DNA of 64,000 nucleotides from Crotalaria pallida (Eukaryota; Streptophyta; Magnoliopsida; Fabales; Fabaceae): contig CM075649.1 in the NCBI GenBank assembly GCA_037953625.1, positions 122,137,290-122,201,289 of the forward strand, given 5' to 3'. The translations under genes were made by a program, and so were the position numbers. The notes below the pieces were generated by a model. That model saw only the letters and a list, made by a program, of their open reading frames with translations, was not told where the DNA came from and did not search any database. Positions 1 through 9,760 of the stretch are shown in pieces; within the stretch, counting starts at the first letter, position 1; every line of letters begins with the position of its first letter.

Positions 1-425
1 GGTGTTATGACTTTTTAGTTTTCAATTGGTATCATATTTCATTGTCATATTTCTTGCCAATTGGTATCACATTTCAAAGTATAGTTCTTTGTTTTTCAAT
101 TGGTATCAATGTTGTGAAGAAATGATCATTGATTTCTCTTATTTTGGCTTAGCATTTTATATTTCAATTGATATATATTACTTTTTGATATTGCCAAAAG
201 GGGGAGAAATGGTTGTTTGGAGAAAGGGTTGTTTTGTTGTTTTTATGTAGGTTGAGCTAAGTTGTTGAAGATAGGGGGAGAAACATGCTTCTATCAATTG
301 GATTTCAAATGTCAAAAACATTAATTGAGGGGGAGCAAGAGTCTCACCAAGTGATCAAATGGTTCAAGCATCAACAACTTCAAACAACTTCAAAACATGT
401 TTGTCATTTTCAAAAAGGGGGAGAT
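1..425 (+). mobile_element. Sirevirus-type Copia element, 3' end of internal region
   Basis: This is non-coding sequence just upstream of a 3' LTR. The motif AGGGGGAG-like polypurine tract occurs four times (near 199, 274, 327 and 414), and the last one abuts the LTR start at 426. Several tracts before the 3' LTR are a known hallmark of the Sirevirus/Maximus lineage of Ty1-copia. A 74-codon frame at 26-250 starts with TTG and matches nothing I know; I treat it as non-coding. The pol genes would lie upstream of the window. Confidence 0.7.
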
Positions 426-1210
426 TGTAAGTTCCATTGAGAATGTTTTGATAATGACAACAAGTTTTGAACAAGCTACAAATGTGTTGATCAAGTTCAA
501 GTTCAACAAGCAAACAACACTCAACAAAGGATGAAGAGAGAGCAAGCTCATGAAGACTTAGTTTGAGTATTATTGTAATATCTTTAGCCTCTCTAGCTTA
601 AGTCTTTTATTTTGATGAGTTTTGGTTAGAGTCCTTTAGAGGGTAGTGAATCTCTATCAAAGGTCATGATTATATCATAATTTGAGTTTTCACTTAACCT
701 AAAATCAAAAGGTGGCTTAAAGGTTTAAAAGAAAAGGTTTAGTTTTGAGAAAACAAGTTTCTAAGTGATTTTGCACTATCTTAATCGATTAAGTAATGTT
801 CTAATCGATTAAGCTTTTCAAAGTAACAGTGCTTAATCGATTAAGTTGCAGTTTAATCGATTAAGAGCTGTACAACTGGTTTTTAAAATACGATTTTCAC
901 TTCTCAAAATCAGTTTTTTAGAGCTACTAACTTTTGGGTATTCTACATAAACCTTTTCCTAATCATTGTGATGATCAAGCATCATTTTTACATCAATTTT
1001 ACAAAGATCAAGCCACTCTATTCTCTCTCAATTTCATAGATCAAAGCTTTTCTATTTTACATTCTTTGATCAAGAATCTTGGAATCTCTTATGTGATATT
1101 GTCATAGCTATTGAAAGAGATTCATAGGATTGTTATATGGTTTTCATTTGAGTTGTAATCTTTGCAAGAGGCAATCCATCTACAACAAACAAAGAAGACT
1201 TGGTGTGTCG
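426..1210 (+). mobile_element. Sirevirus 3' LTR, first part
   Basis: The LTR begins TGTAAGTTCC directly after a polypurine tract. It carries a cluster of palindromes at 781-864. It is interrupted at 1210 by giant solo LTR A1 and resumes at 7579. The two parts total about 1.3 kb, which fits Sirevirus LTRs. The bases TGTCG at 1206-1210 are the left copy of the 5-bp duplication made by A1. Confidence 0.7.
781..864. repeat. Array of TTAATCGATTAA palindromes
   Basis: The 12-base palindrome TTAATCGATTAA, or a one-base variant, occurs at 781, 801, 833 and 853, so four times in 84 bases. It lies in the middle of the Sirevirus LTR. One full copy and two half copies of the same motif occur in an unrelated LTR at 9308-9342. 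The function is unknown; a protein-binding or enhancer role is inference. Confidence 0.75.
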
Positions 1211-1609
1211 TGTAACAGCCCGATTTTCGTAAACCAAAATAACTGACTTTTATTTACCAAAGTTGCAAAAATGAGGCCATTTTTTTTTGTAAAACATTGT
1301 CAGAGTGTTTGAAAACATATTTGAAAGGTTCTTGAGGTTCTTCAACACTCTCTTTCGAAAACCGAGTTGTTACTAAAACTTGTCCATTTAGGTTTCCAAA
1401 ACATTTGTCAAGGGAAAACGGTTTGGTTTCAACTCAAATAATTCTTATGTTACCTTAAAAGAACTTAAACATTGTCACAAAGTTGCATTCATTCACATTG
1501 GTAAAAGTAGGGCATGCTCCAGAATGAGCTACGTTACATCAATAGTTCATCACTTAGGTAATCCTTAACATGAAACACTCACCATAATCTAAACTAACCA
1601 CACTAATTC

Positions 1610-1966
1610 TTAAGCTACCCTAGTGAAGACAATCGGGTGGAGGTCCTCCTTCTTCTTGGGTCCTCTCTTCGCTTTCGAAGATGAAGCCGTCCATGTAGCT
1701 GTCTCCGTATTTTCGTTGTGCTCCAACTTCACTCCTTCTTTGGTGGTAGACTTCCACTGTTTCTCGTATTGCACATTCTCCTTGTAGTTTCGATATCCTC
1801 GCATCGTGACTTGTCCCAAGCGCGGCCCCAAGTTAGCTCCGCTCAGTTGATGCTCCGGGTCGGGGATTACAATCTGAGTATGGCCGGTCCATACCCAGCC
1901 GCTTGGAGTATGCTTCCAACCTCTTCCATACTTACTCCATGTGGTGATGTCCATGCAGTACTCCAT
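1610..1966 (-). CDS. LTR-encoded small ORF (118 aa), family A copy A1
   Basis: The frame opens with ATG at 1966, placed directly after a candidate splice acceptor (GGGCAG then ATGG), and stops with TAA at 1610. It sits about 400 bases from the LTR 3' end. The C-terminal part, including KKKEDLHPIVF, matches the KKKEKLHPVVF of the small frame in copy A2 (22644-22796), so the frame itself is conserved between copies. Relative to A2 this copy carries about 60 extra residues in the middle, rich in Trp and Gly. No known domain is recognised. The product would be a basic-tailed small protein. Whether it is translated is unknown; the evidence is conservation of frame and of the acceptor-ATG arrangement. 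Confidence 0.45.
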   Translation of the reverse strand: MEYCMDITTWSKYGRGWKHTPSGWVWTGHTQIVIPDPEHQLSGANLGPRLGQVTMRGYRNYKENVQYEKQWKSTTKEGVKLEHNENTETATWTASSSKAKRGPKKKEDLHPIVFTRVA

Positions 1967-2289
1967 CTGCCCGTTGAAATACCAGCAACACCGATATGCC
2001 AACGAACAGGAGAGAGTAAGCGTTCCGAACTACGCATCGTCGACGGTGTGGGATTACGATAGGCAAAATAGTAGGACCATACAAACATACAATATAACAT
2101 ACAAGCACACAACAATCAAGTGTAACATTATTATTATTTTGGGTTGTCATTATCATCATCCTTGTTATCATTTTTCTTTCTCTTATTAACTTACTTTCTC
2201 ATTCCCTTCTCTTCTCATACTCTTAATGCTTCTCATTCAGTCTTATCAATTCACACCCTTCTTTTGATTTGGGGAATTATAAAATATCA

Positions 2290-2720
2290 TCGAAACATTC
2301 ATTGCTTTCTCGGCTATCACTCATGTCTACATCTCCTCGGTCATCCACCCCAACCTAGTCGGAAGCAAACAGGAGTACAGGACCTTTACCGTGCGGGCAC
2401 GACAGCTGTCTCAACAACAAATGGTCCCAGACCAGGAGGTCTCATCCTCAAATCATAATCATATCAATTCATATACATGGCACACTGTCTCACTACAGTG
2501 GCAAACAAGATGCCCCACTCCAGTCCCTCTCACTGTTCTCGATTTGCAATCTAGGGGGCGACAGTATATTTCTAGTGGGCCCGCAGAACTTACCACGTCA
2601 TTAGACCCAGTCCCCACCACGTTAGTGCGCCACATGTGGAGTTCGTTCTGCCTAGAAATATACTCTAGACTTCTTGACGTTTCACTGTCATCGTCCTCCC
2701 CTAATACAATCTCCTCCTAA
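2290..2720 (-). other. Conserved core block of giant LTRs (part 1)
   Basis: This stretch is strongly conserved in the giant LTRs of families A and B although the rest of the LTRs diverge. Landmarks are the palindrome GACAGCTGTC, the segment GGTCCTGTACTCCTG, the string CTAGGGGGCGACAGTAT and the palindrome CCACATGTGG. Counterparts lie at 21840-22200 (A2), 42280-42690 (outer B) and 48120-48500 (inner B). It lies inside the inferred LTR intron. A role in transcription, packaging or RNA structure is inference. Confidence 0.6.
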
Positions 2721-2820
2721 GTATCCACAGATACTTATGGTTTCTTCCTCTCTACTACTTCGCACTCTCATACCTCACCGGTTATGTCTTTTAAAGTCTT
2801 TTATCTTTTACTTAACCTAA

Positions 2821-2862
2821 GGTCGGCCCGTCCTTCGTGAAACCCTTCAACGAGTCCCGACC
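2821..2862 (-). other. Conserved hairpin element, copy A1
   Basis: GGTCGG at 2821-2826 is complementary to CCGACC at 2857-2862, with a conserved 30-base loop containing a TTGAAGGG-like core (minus strand). The same hairpin lies at 21633-21674, 42841-42882 and 47948-47989. In the last one both stem halves changed together (GATCGG with CCGATC). Confidence 0.5.
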
Positions 2863-2889
2863 ACTAACTTGGCACAATCTTTCTCTCAT

Positions 2890-3365
2890 CATTTCTCACA
2901 TAGCACAGAGCTGGGATCACATCACAATCTCAAATCTCATTTCTCAAACTTTCTCAACATTCTCCCTTTCTCGCGATCATCTCATTTCAAAATCCTTTCT
3001 CAGAACACTCTTTTCAAAAACTATCTCAAAACCCCAGTTTATAAACTTTCACAAAATATCCGACTCTTTTATAAAACTCTCATCGTAAATTTTCTCAAAA
3101 ATCAATTTTTATAATTTTCCCAAAGTCTCTTTTCACAAACTCCCCCAACATCTTATTTTCAAAACTTTTCTGAAAATACTTTTATAATATTTCTCAAAAC
3201 CTTCTTTTCAAAAACATTTTAAAAGAATTTCTTTTCACAAATCCTTTTCTAAAAATTTCCTTTCACCATTCTCCACAAGATCTCTTTTCAAAAATCTTTT
3301 CGAAGATCTCTTTTCGAAAACCTTTTCAAAAACTGCTTTTCAAAAACCTTTTCAAAAATTTCAAC
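2890..3365. repeat. Degenerate TTTTCAAAA-type short tandem repeats in A1
   Basis: Many imperfect copies of a unit near CTTTTCAAAAA(n) fill this stretch. The matching place in A2 (20940-21560) carries GAAATGAGATTTTT-like units, which is the same repeat read from the other strand, in greater number. Overlapping frames here are low-complexity artefacts. Confidence 0.6.
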
Positions 3366-6300
3366 TTTGCTGAGCACTAATGGAGGAGCAAGCTCAACTC
3401 GACACTTGTCCCAGACTAAAACCAAAACAAAAGGAGCCCAGCTCCTGCTCAAATCACATCTCATATCCACATTCACATCACTCTCCCCAGCTCTGGCTCG
3501 TTCTCATCATTATTCTCAATTTCATTCCCCAATTCTCAACTCTTTCTTTCCTTCCAGCACATACCTTATTCTCACTCCTTATTCTTTTCTCTTTACATCT
3601 TTATTTCCTTCATCTTACTTATCTCACTTTCATTTTCTTATTCAGGACGTAGCAGACGTCCATCAACATATTACTCATTTTCATTATCAGCAATAAATAG
3701 CATAAGGCATAATTAAATAAATTTATAAAAGCATGCTATCATTCACACAAACATCACACAACAATGTGGTCTTCGTCACCCTCGTATAAGTGGCCACACA
3801 ATCAAACAATTGCCACTTATACTACTGACTCTAACCACTTAGTTCCGATCTTTGAGATGATACTGAACGTCCTACTAAATCACCTAACTACCACGGTATC
3901 TTAGGAAAGCTTCTCTCTCACCTGAGGTCCAGCGATTAATGCGTATCGTCTCCTTGGATCCTTTGTGCTGCCGGCTGCCCCAATCCCTCGTCTTTAAGAT
4001 TATTCCTTGTACTAAATAAAATACGCTTACGTTATTAACGTGTAATAAGAAAATCTTTTCACATCTTAAAACACTTTTCGTTCTTCGTCGGAAGACTTAA
4101 AACATAACCGTTTTTAGTCTGGGTTTTTCTTAAATCAATTATCACTTAAAAACTTTACTTTAAATTACTTGAATACATTTTTAAAGTTAAGAGACAATTA
4201 TAATTAATTCTGGACAGCAAAGAATTACTTTATAAAAATCACTTTGATAAAACTCCGAAAACATCGTAAAAACACTCTTTGTTTTAAATGACTCTTTTAT
4301 TCAAAATTAACACTTTAAAACTCAAGTTTTTGTTACAAAACACTTTGGACAGCCATGCACATAATTTAAAACCTCAAAGGAAATTTTCTTAAAACCAACT
4401 TATTTCAAAACCATTTACACACTCAAATATTTTTCAAACATAGACTAACACACAACCACAACAACACTTAAATAAATTAGGTTATACAAGTAATTAATTA
4501 ATCATTTAATTATAATCCAAACAAAACACTTAGGCATTCACATTCTCAATCACTTTCCAAACATCAACTTAACTTACAGCAACAAGCAATACAAAATGAA
4601 TCATTTAATTTCAATTATAATTCAAACACTTATTCATTTAATTATCTTCTAAACATTTTCATTTTCATAATACAAAAACACTTAGTCACGCACATTTTCA
4701 CAAATCAAATTCAATCAAGATTTAACCCCAAACATATTTATATTTCATGACCGAATATAACCAAGGAAAAAAAATCAAACATCACAAATTTAAGTCGCAT
4801 AAATCAACTTGATTTATTTTAAACTCTTAAATTCTATTTTCTTTTTCATACAACAAAATTGCTTACTCCTTCTTTTATTCTCACCCGAATGCACATACCC
4901 ACACATATATTCATTTAAACATAATACTTTTCCCAAAATCATTTAATTCATTTATCTCCTTTAAATCAAAAACCGATTAGAAGGTAATCATTTACAACAC
5001 AATTTCGAACAATCTATTTTAGCATAATTTCTCAAAACACACTCATTGCTTTTATGTCACTTCATTGAAAAGGACCCTAGTCTATTTCCCATGCCTAGGC
5101 CGAATCTAATTTGACAAAATAAGGTTCTTGGTTCACTTTGTCAACATGCAAAAACACAAGATTCTTAAATCAAAAGAAGTTAATCATGCATGCATTCTTT
5201 TTCATGAAAACAAAACATGATCTCTTGGTTTAAGGCTTAGACCGAATGCTCACTATTACAAATCAAGATTAAACTTCAAATCTTTAACATGCAAAACATG
5301 AATCAAGTTAAAGAAATCATTTTCCAAACTTGTTTCCTTGGTTTCTTTATAAAACCGTGAGGATCCTTAAGAAAAATAAAATCTCTTTTCTCAAAAACCA
5401 CAAGCATGCACCTAGATCTTATAGATCAAGTCATGAAATCAACCAAAATGGCACAATCAAAGATGAAAATCACTTAGGGTAAGAAGAAGTCAAAACCGTG
5501 ACATAAAGTGAAGGGGAATTAAATCTTTTGGTTCAAAAGCATCATGCATGTTTCAAAACTCAAGACTTGTCCATAGATCAACACAAAATCAAAACTTTTT
5601 TATTTATAAATTTCATGAAAAGAATTCAAGAACCAAAACTTTTCAAAGATCAAAACAAAATTAAAGCTTCATTAAGTTCAAGTTAAAATCAAACACTTCC
5701 AATTACTCAAATTAACTTGTCTAATCATAAGATTAACATGCAATGGCTTGAATTAAATTAAAAAGCATCTAAGCCTACACTTTTGGTCATGGCCGAATCA
5801 TTTAGTTTAGGATCTAGGACTTTACAAATTTATTTATTCTTAAAATTTTAAGATCAAGGCATAAACAAAACATGCATCTACTCAAATCATCAAGATCATC
5901 ATCAACCAACATGCAACACCAAGATCTCAACATTATTGTTAAGAAAGTTTAGATCTTCCATTTATTTACCAAAGAAACTCAAAAACACATTATAGTTCAC
6001 GGTTTTAAGAAAGAAAATTAAACATGCAAAGAGTCATACTTCATTCTTCACAAAAATCTCATCAAACCTTTAGATTTAGAAGATTTAGTTTAAAAAGCTT
6101 TAGGATCTCTTATGAAAAACTTTAAACGAGTTAGGAAATCCGTTGATTAGATGTTTACAAATTTCTTCAAGCTTTGAGAAATTAATATGTAAAGAGATGC
6201 ACTTTAAACTTTACAAGAATCTCCAAAACTTTTTAGATCTTTAAGATTTATTTTAAAAAAACTTCAAGATCTTTCAATGAAGACCTCAAACGAGTTATAG

Positions 6301-6908
6301 AATCCGTTAGTTAGAAATTTACAAGTTATTTTTAATCTTAAAAGTTCAAGATCAAACATAAATAAACTTAGAAAATTAACATGCAAAGAAATTTACTTAA
6401 AGCTTTACAAAATTTTCAACAAATCTTTAGATATTTAGGATTTAGCTTGAAAACTTTAAGAGCTTCCATGAAAACTCTTAAACGAGTTATGGAGTCCGGT
6501 AGTTAGACATTTATAAGTTATCTTTAGCTTTAAAAATCCATGATCAAGCACAAACAATACTTGTACTTGTCATTTTAACCTTAAGAATTAATATGTAAAG
6601 AAAAGGAGAAGAAAAATTACAAGATTAAACGAAAAACCTAACTATTACAATTTTCCTCATGCTCATTCGAAATACCCACCAAATCAAGGTCTTCTAACTC
6701 CTATGGGCTTGGATCTTCAAGGAAAACTCTAGGTTTTGGTTTTGATCTCCTCTTCTTCTTCTCTTCTCACTCACGGCCACTCTCTTTTCTTTGGGTGTTG
6801 AGAGCTTGATTTTTGCTCTCAACAAATGTGTGTTTAGAAGGTGAAAGGAAAGGAAAGAAATGAGGAGTGGAAATGAAGGAGTGAAGTGGCCAACACTTCA
6901 CCCATTCG

Positions 6909-6921
6909 ACCATATATAGTC
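6909..6921 (-). promoter_or_regulatory. TATA-like box of LTR A1
   Basis: On the minus strand the sequence reads ACTATATATGG, followed by a T/C-rich leader and, about 230 bases on, a GATTTG/GTGGGT splice-donor-like site at 6678-6679. Copy A2 keeps the same order. This is probably the LTR transcription start region; expression is not shown. Confidence 0.5.
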
Positions 6922-7578
6922 CAAGGCAAAGACATGAGATTTTTCCTCTTTTGTCCTTGTAGGTTCGGCCATGGGTGTAAATGGAAGGGGTAATTTTGGC
7001 AACTCACTTTGTTGCATGGATGGAGGTTATCATATTCAAGGGGACAAAGTAGGGTGGATTAGGGTGCTAGGGGGTCCTTTTAGGTTCAATGGCTTGTTGG
7101 CAATTCTTTAAGGTTTTTACTAACTTAGTTATGTCATGGTTAGGATTTAGTTCATTAGGTTTCTTGTCCAATACTTAGAAAATTCTAGGCTTCATACACA
7201 TACCCATACATACGGCACACACACATATATACACTTTCATGCACATACACTTATCATACCATCACACGCATTCATGCACATAAATTTTCATTTAAGTATA
7301 CACACACATGGTCATGCATAAAAATAATTCTTTTCCATCATAGAATGGCTCATACAAAAATCACAAATATAAAATATCAAACACATAAACTCTTCCAAAA
7401 ACTCAATTTCTAAACTTTTTAACATTATTTCAGGAGATCATTTCTTTAAAGTCACTCAACACTATGAAAACGTGATCTAGGAAATTCATTTAAGAAAATT
7501 GCTCTTTCAAAAACGCTTTTCTCAAAATAAATCTCTTTAGTATTTTAAATTAATACGAGGAATTTGCGGGGTGTTACA

Positions 7579-8098
7579 TGTCGATTATCATCAAGCATGT
7601 TCAAGCAAATTGAAGAAAAAGTCTTGGTTGTGAATCAAGCAAAGTGAAGTCTTGTTGTGAGGTATCAACGAGCAACGTGAAGACTTGTTGTGTGGAGTTA
7701 TCGACAAGCAAAGGGTAGAGGTTAGATTAGAGGGTCAATAGGATTGCAAGGCAAGGGTGTGGAGTATCTCTTGTAGGCTATCAAGAAGGGAGTCTTGAGA
7801 GGCATTTATTTGTAATTTGAGAACTCTAATTCCTCATAGTGAAGAATCTGTCTTGGTTGAAGAGGGGACTGGATGTAGCTTTCAAGTGAATGAAAGTGAA
7901 CCAGGATAAATCACTGTGTTGTATCTCTAAACCCTTAACTCTTTACATTCTTGCTATTTCATATGTTCTTGATTGAAAACCTAGAAAAGAGTGATTTTTC
8001 ATAAGTGATTGAATTGAATCTTAATTGTGCAAATTAACTTGGAGAAAATCATTTTCATAACCTAGGTAATCAATAAGAATATTGGTGTTAATCCTTTC
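7579..8098 (+). mobile_element. Sirevirus 3' LTR, second part
   Basis: It continues the LTR broken at 1210 and begins with the right copy of the TGTCG duplication. It runs without a reading frame to the TRIM at 8099. Its own CA end and flanking duplication are not seen, so the end may have been lost or overwritten when the TRIM inserted. Confidence 0.65.
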
Positions 8099-8630
8099 TG
8101 TAACAGCCCAGCCCCAGCCAGCCGTACGGTACTGGGCACCTGGACCCAGCGCACCGCCACGTGGATATTGTCCGCTTTGGGCATCCTTCACCCTCACGGT
8201 TTTGCTCTTGGTCTCACACTAACAGTGAGCCCCAAAACGCGTCTACGTGAGGTAAGGTATCCACACCCTATATAAGGCATGCTTCGTTCTTCTTACCAGC
8301 CGATGTGGGACTAAGGCTTCACCTTACATCCACCCCCTTTGGAGGCCCAACGCCCTCGTTGGCACACCGACCCGGCCCTGGCTCTGATACCAAATGTAAC
8401 ACCCCAGCCCCAGCCAGCCGTACGGTACTGGGTACCGGGACCCAGCGCACCGCCACGTGGATATTGTCCGCTTTGGGCATCCTTCACCCTCACGGTTTTG
8501 CTCTTGGTCTCACACTAACAGTGAGCCCCAAAACGCGTCCACGTGAGGTAAGGTATCCACACCCTATATAGGGCATGCTTCGTTCTCCTTACCAGCCGAT
8601 GTGGGACTAAGGCTTCACCTATAACCCACA
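8099..8630 (-). mobile_element. TRIM-like mini LTR retrotransposon
   Basis: Two near-identical direct repeats of about 230 bases (8099-8328 and 8395-8630) flank only some 66 bases. On the minus strand that spacer starts with TTTGGTATCAGAGCC, complementary to initiator tRNA-Met (the primer-binding site), and ends with a polypurine tract CCAAAGGGGGTGG. Each repeat ends TGTTACA on the minus strand and contains TTAGTCCCACATCGG and a TATATA-like box. No coding capacity is present, as expected for a TRIM. No clean 5-bp duplication was found. It lacks 5S rRNA sequence, so it is not Cassandra. Confidence 0.65.
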
Positions 8631-8648
8631 GGTCCCAGGATCGAAACC

Positions 8649-8665
8649 TGGCTCTGATACCAAAA
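8649..8665 (-). other. Primer-binding site (initiator Met type)
   Basis: The minus strand reads TTTTGGTATCAGAGCC directly after the LTR end at 8666. This is the standard plant tRNA-iMet primer site and marks the LTR at 8666-9716 as a 5' LTR on this side. Confidence 0.75.
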
Positions 8666-9716
8666 TGTAACACCCTAATAAGTACTACCCTTAATTCACA
8701 AGTATTAAAAATGTGTACTTAAAAATTCCTTTTTAACTTATGAAAATCAACCGTCAAACGGACGGAGTTTCGTTTGTTTTTCGGACTTTTTATAAATCTT
8801 CAACCTGATAAACACATTTTTATAAAATCAACAAGAGCCAGCAAGGCTCAAATATAAATGTATATATGCATCGCATAGTTGCCCCATGGGCTCAAGTGTA
8901 AAACATCAGTGTGTCAGAGTACCAGCAAAATATTAAGTATTTAAATCAAGAGACCATGACAACAACTATGCTCAAAATGAATCATAAACCCTGCACAAAA
9001 GAAACTATCCTAAGCCTTACTCTAAAAGCATATACAGCTCATACACAACCAAATTTACGGAGGCTGAAGTCAAAATAAAAGTATCTAATCCCCATAACCC
9101 TACTCTCCCTGGGAGGGAGAGCACACCTGCTCGGCCGGGGGCTATGCAATCTCAATCTCTGTACCTGTAATGTATAGTAAGGGAGTGATTCCCTTGAGGC
9201 TTGATGGATTTGGGATGAGAGATTTTGTGCCCTAGAGAGAGAAAATTCGAGTTTTTGGCAAGAATTCACGTGTGGATTGCCTTTATTTTTTTCCACTGCA
9301 ACAGCTCTTAATCGATTAAGAGGCGATTAAGAGGCGATTAAGCTGCACAATTTTGCAGCATCCAGACTTTGGAAGGCCATAACTTCTTCGTTACCCGTTG
9401 GATCTTCCTCAAATTTTAACACAAGCTTCCTCACCTATCCTACTTCACATTCAACGGTGGAATTTGTGTTTAGAGTTGTAAATCTTTTATTTTGAATTTC
9501 CTAATATAGGGTGTTTATAACAGCAAAAACATCGCTTCTAACGCTCTTTTGTTCATCTTTCAATCTCCTTTTTGATGCCAATGCTTCTTGATTCCTTTAT
9601 GGCATTCAAAGAACTCCTAATCCATCATTTTAAATCCTTTTTAGAATAATACTTACTTCCAAATCTTATCGTTATTCTAAATATATATTATTTGAATTAA
9701 AATTCGGGATGTTACA
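8666..9716 (-). mobile_element. Gypsy-type LTR (1.05 kb) with PBS and PPT on opposite sides
   Basis: Bounded by TGTAACACCC at 8666 and GGGATGTTACA ending at 9716, so TG...CA in either direction. Read on the minus strand, a polypurine tract AGTGGGGGAGAAA (9717-9730) lies before it and a primer-binding site lies after it. One LTR thus has internal sequence on both sides, as in tandem elements sharing an LTR after recombination. It contains one TTAATCGATTAA palindrome and two GGCGATTAAG half motifs (9308-9342). No coding sequence. Confidence 0.65.
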
Positions 9717-9760
9717 TTTCTCCCCCACTTATTAGAATTTCGTCCCTGAAATTCCGTTGA
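9717..9760 (-). other. Polypurine tract and post-pol tail
   Basis: On the minus strand a stretch resembling GGGACGAAATTCTAATAAG runs into GTGGGGGAGA and then the LTR. In plant chromovirus-type Gypsy elements such a string usually follows the end of pol. It marks the 3' end of an internal region whose pol genes are not recognisable here. Confidence 0.5.

Larger units (their letters stand above)
1211..7578 (-). mobile_element. Giant solo LTR, family A, copy A1 (6.4 kb)
   Basis: The unit starts TGTAACAGCCCG and ends CGGGGTGTTACA on the plus strand. It is flanked by perfect 5-bp duplications TGTCG (1206-1210 and 7579-7583) and lies inside a Sirevirus LTR. TG...CA ends with a 5-bp duplication and no integrase or reverse-transcriptase coding indicate a solo LTR. 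Read on the minus strand it starts TGTAACACCCCGCAAATTCC, has a TATA-like box near 6915, a candidate splice donor at 6678-6679, and a small frame at 1966-1610 near its 3' end. It is homologous in inverted orientation to copy A2 (17435-23179). Long stretches at 3700-6650 hold no reading frame. What is not known is the coding partner; a Tekay/chromovirus-like parent is inference. Confidence 0.8.

Noticed and set aside
2837..3114. Overlapping frames of 81-83 codons in A1
   Set aside because: They arise from CTCAAAA-type short repeats and differ between copies.
1211..7578. Families A and B as DNA transposons, because of inverted ends TGTAACA/TGTTACA
   Set aside because: Ends are TG...CA, duplications are 5 bp, and the ends match those of the Tekay LTR that has a primer site; solo LTR is the simpler reading.
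8099..8630. Cassandra TRIM
   Set aside because: No 5S rRNA-like segment in the repeats.
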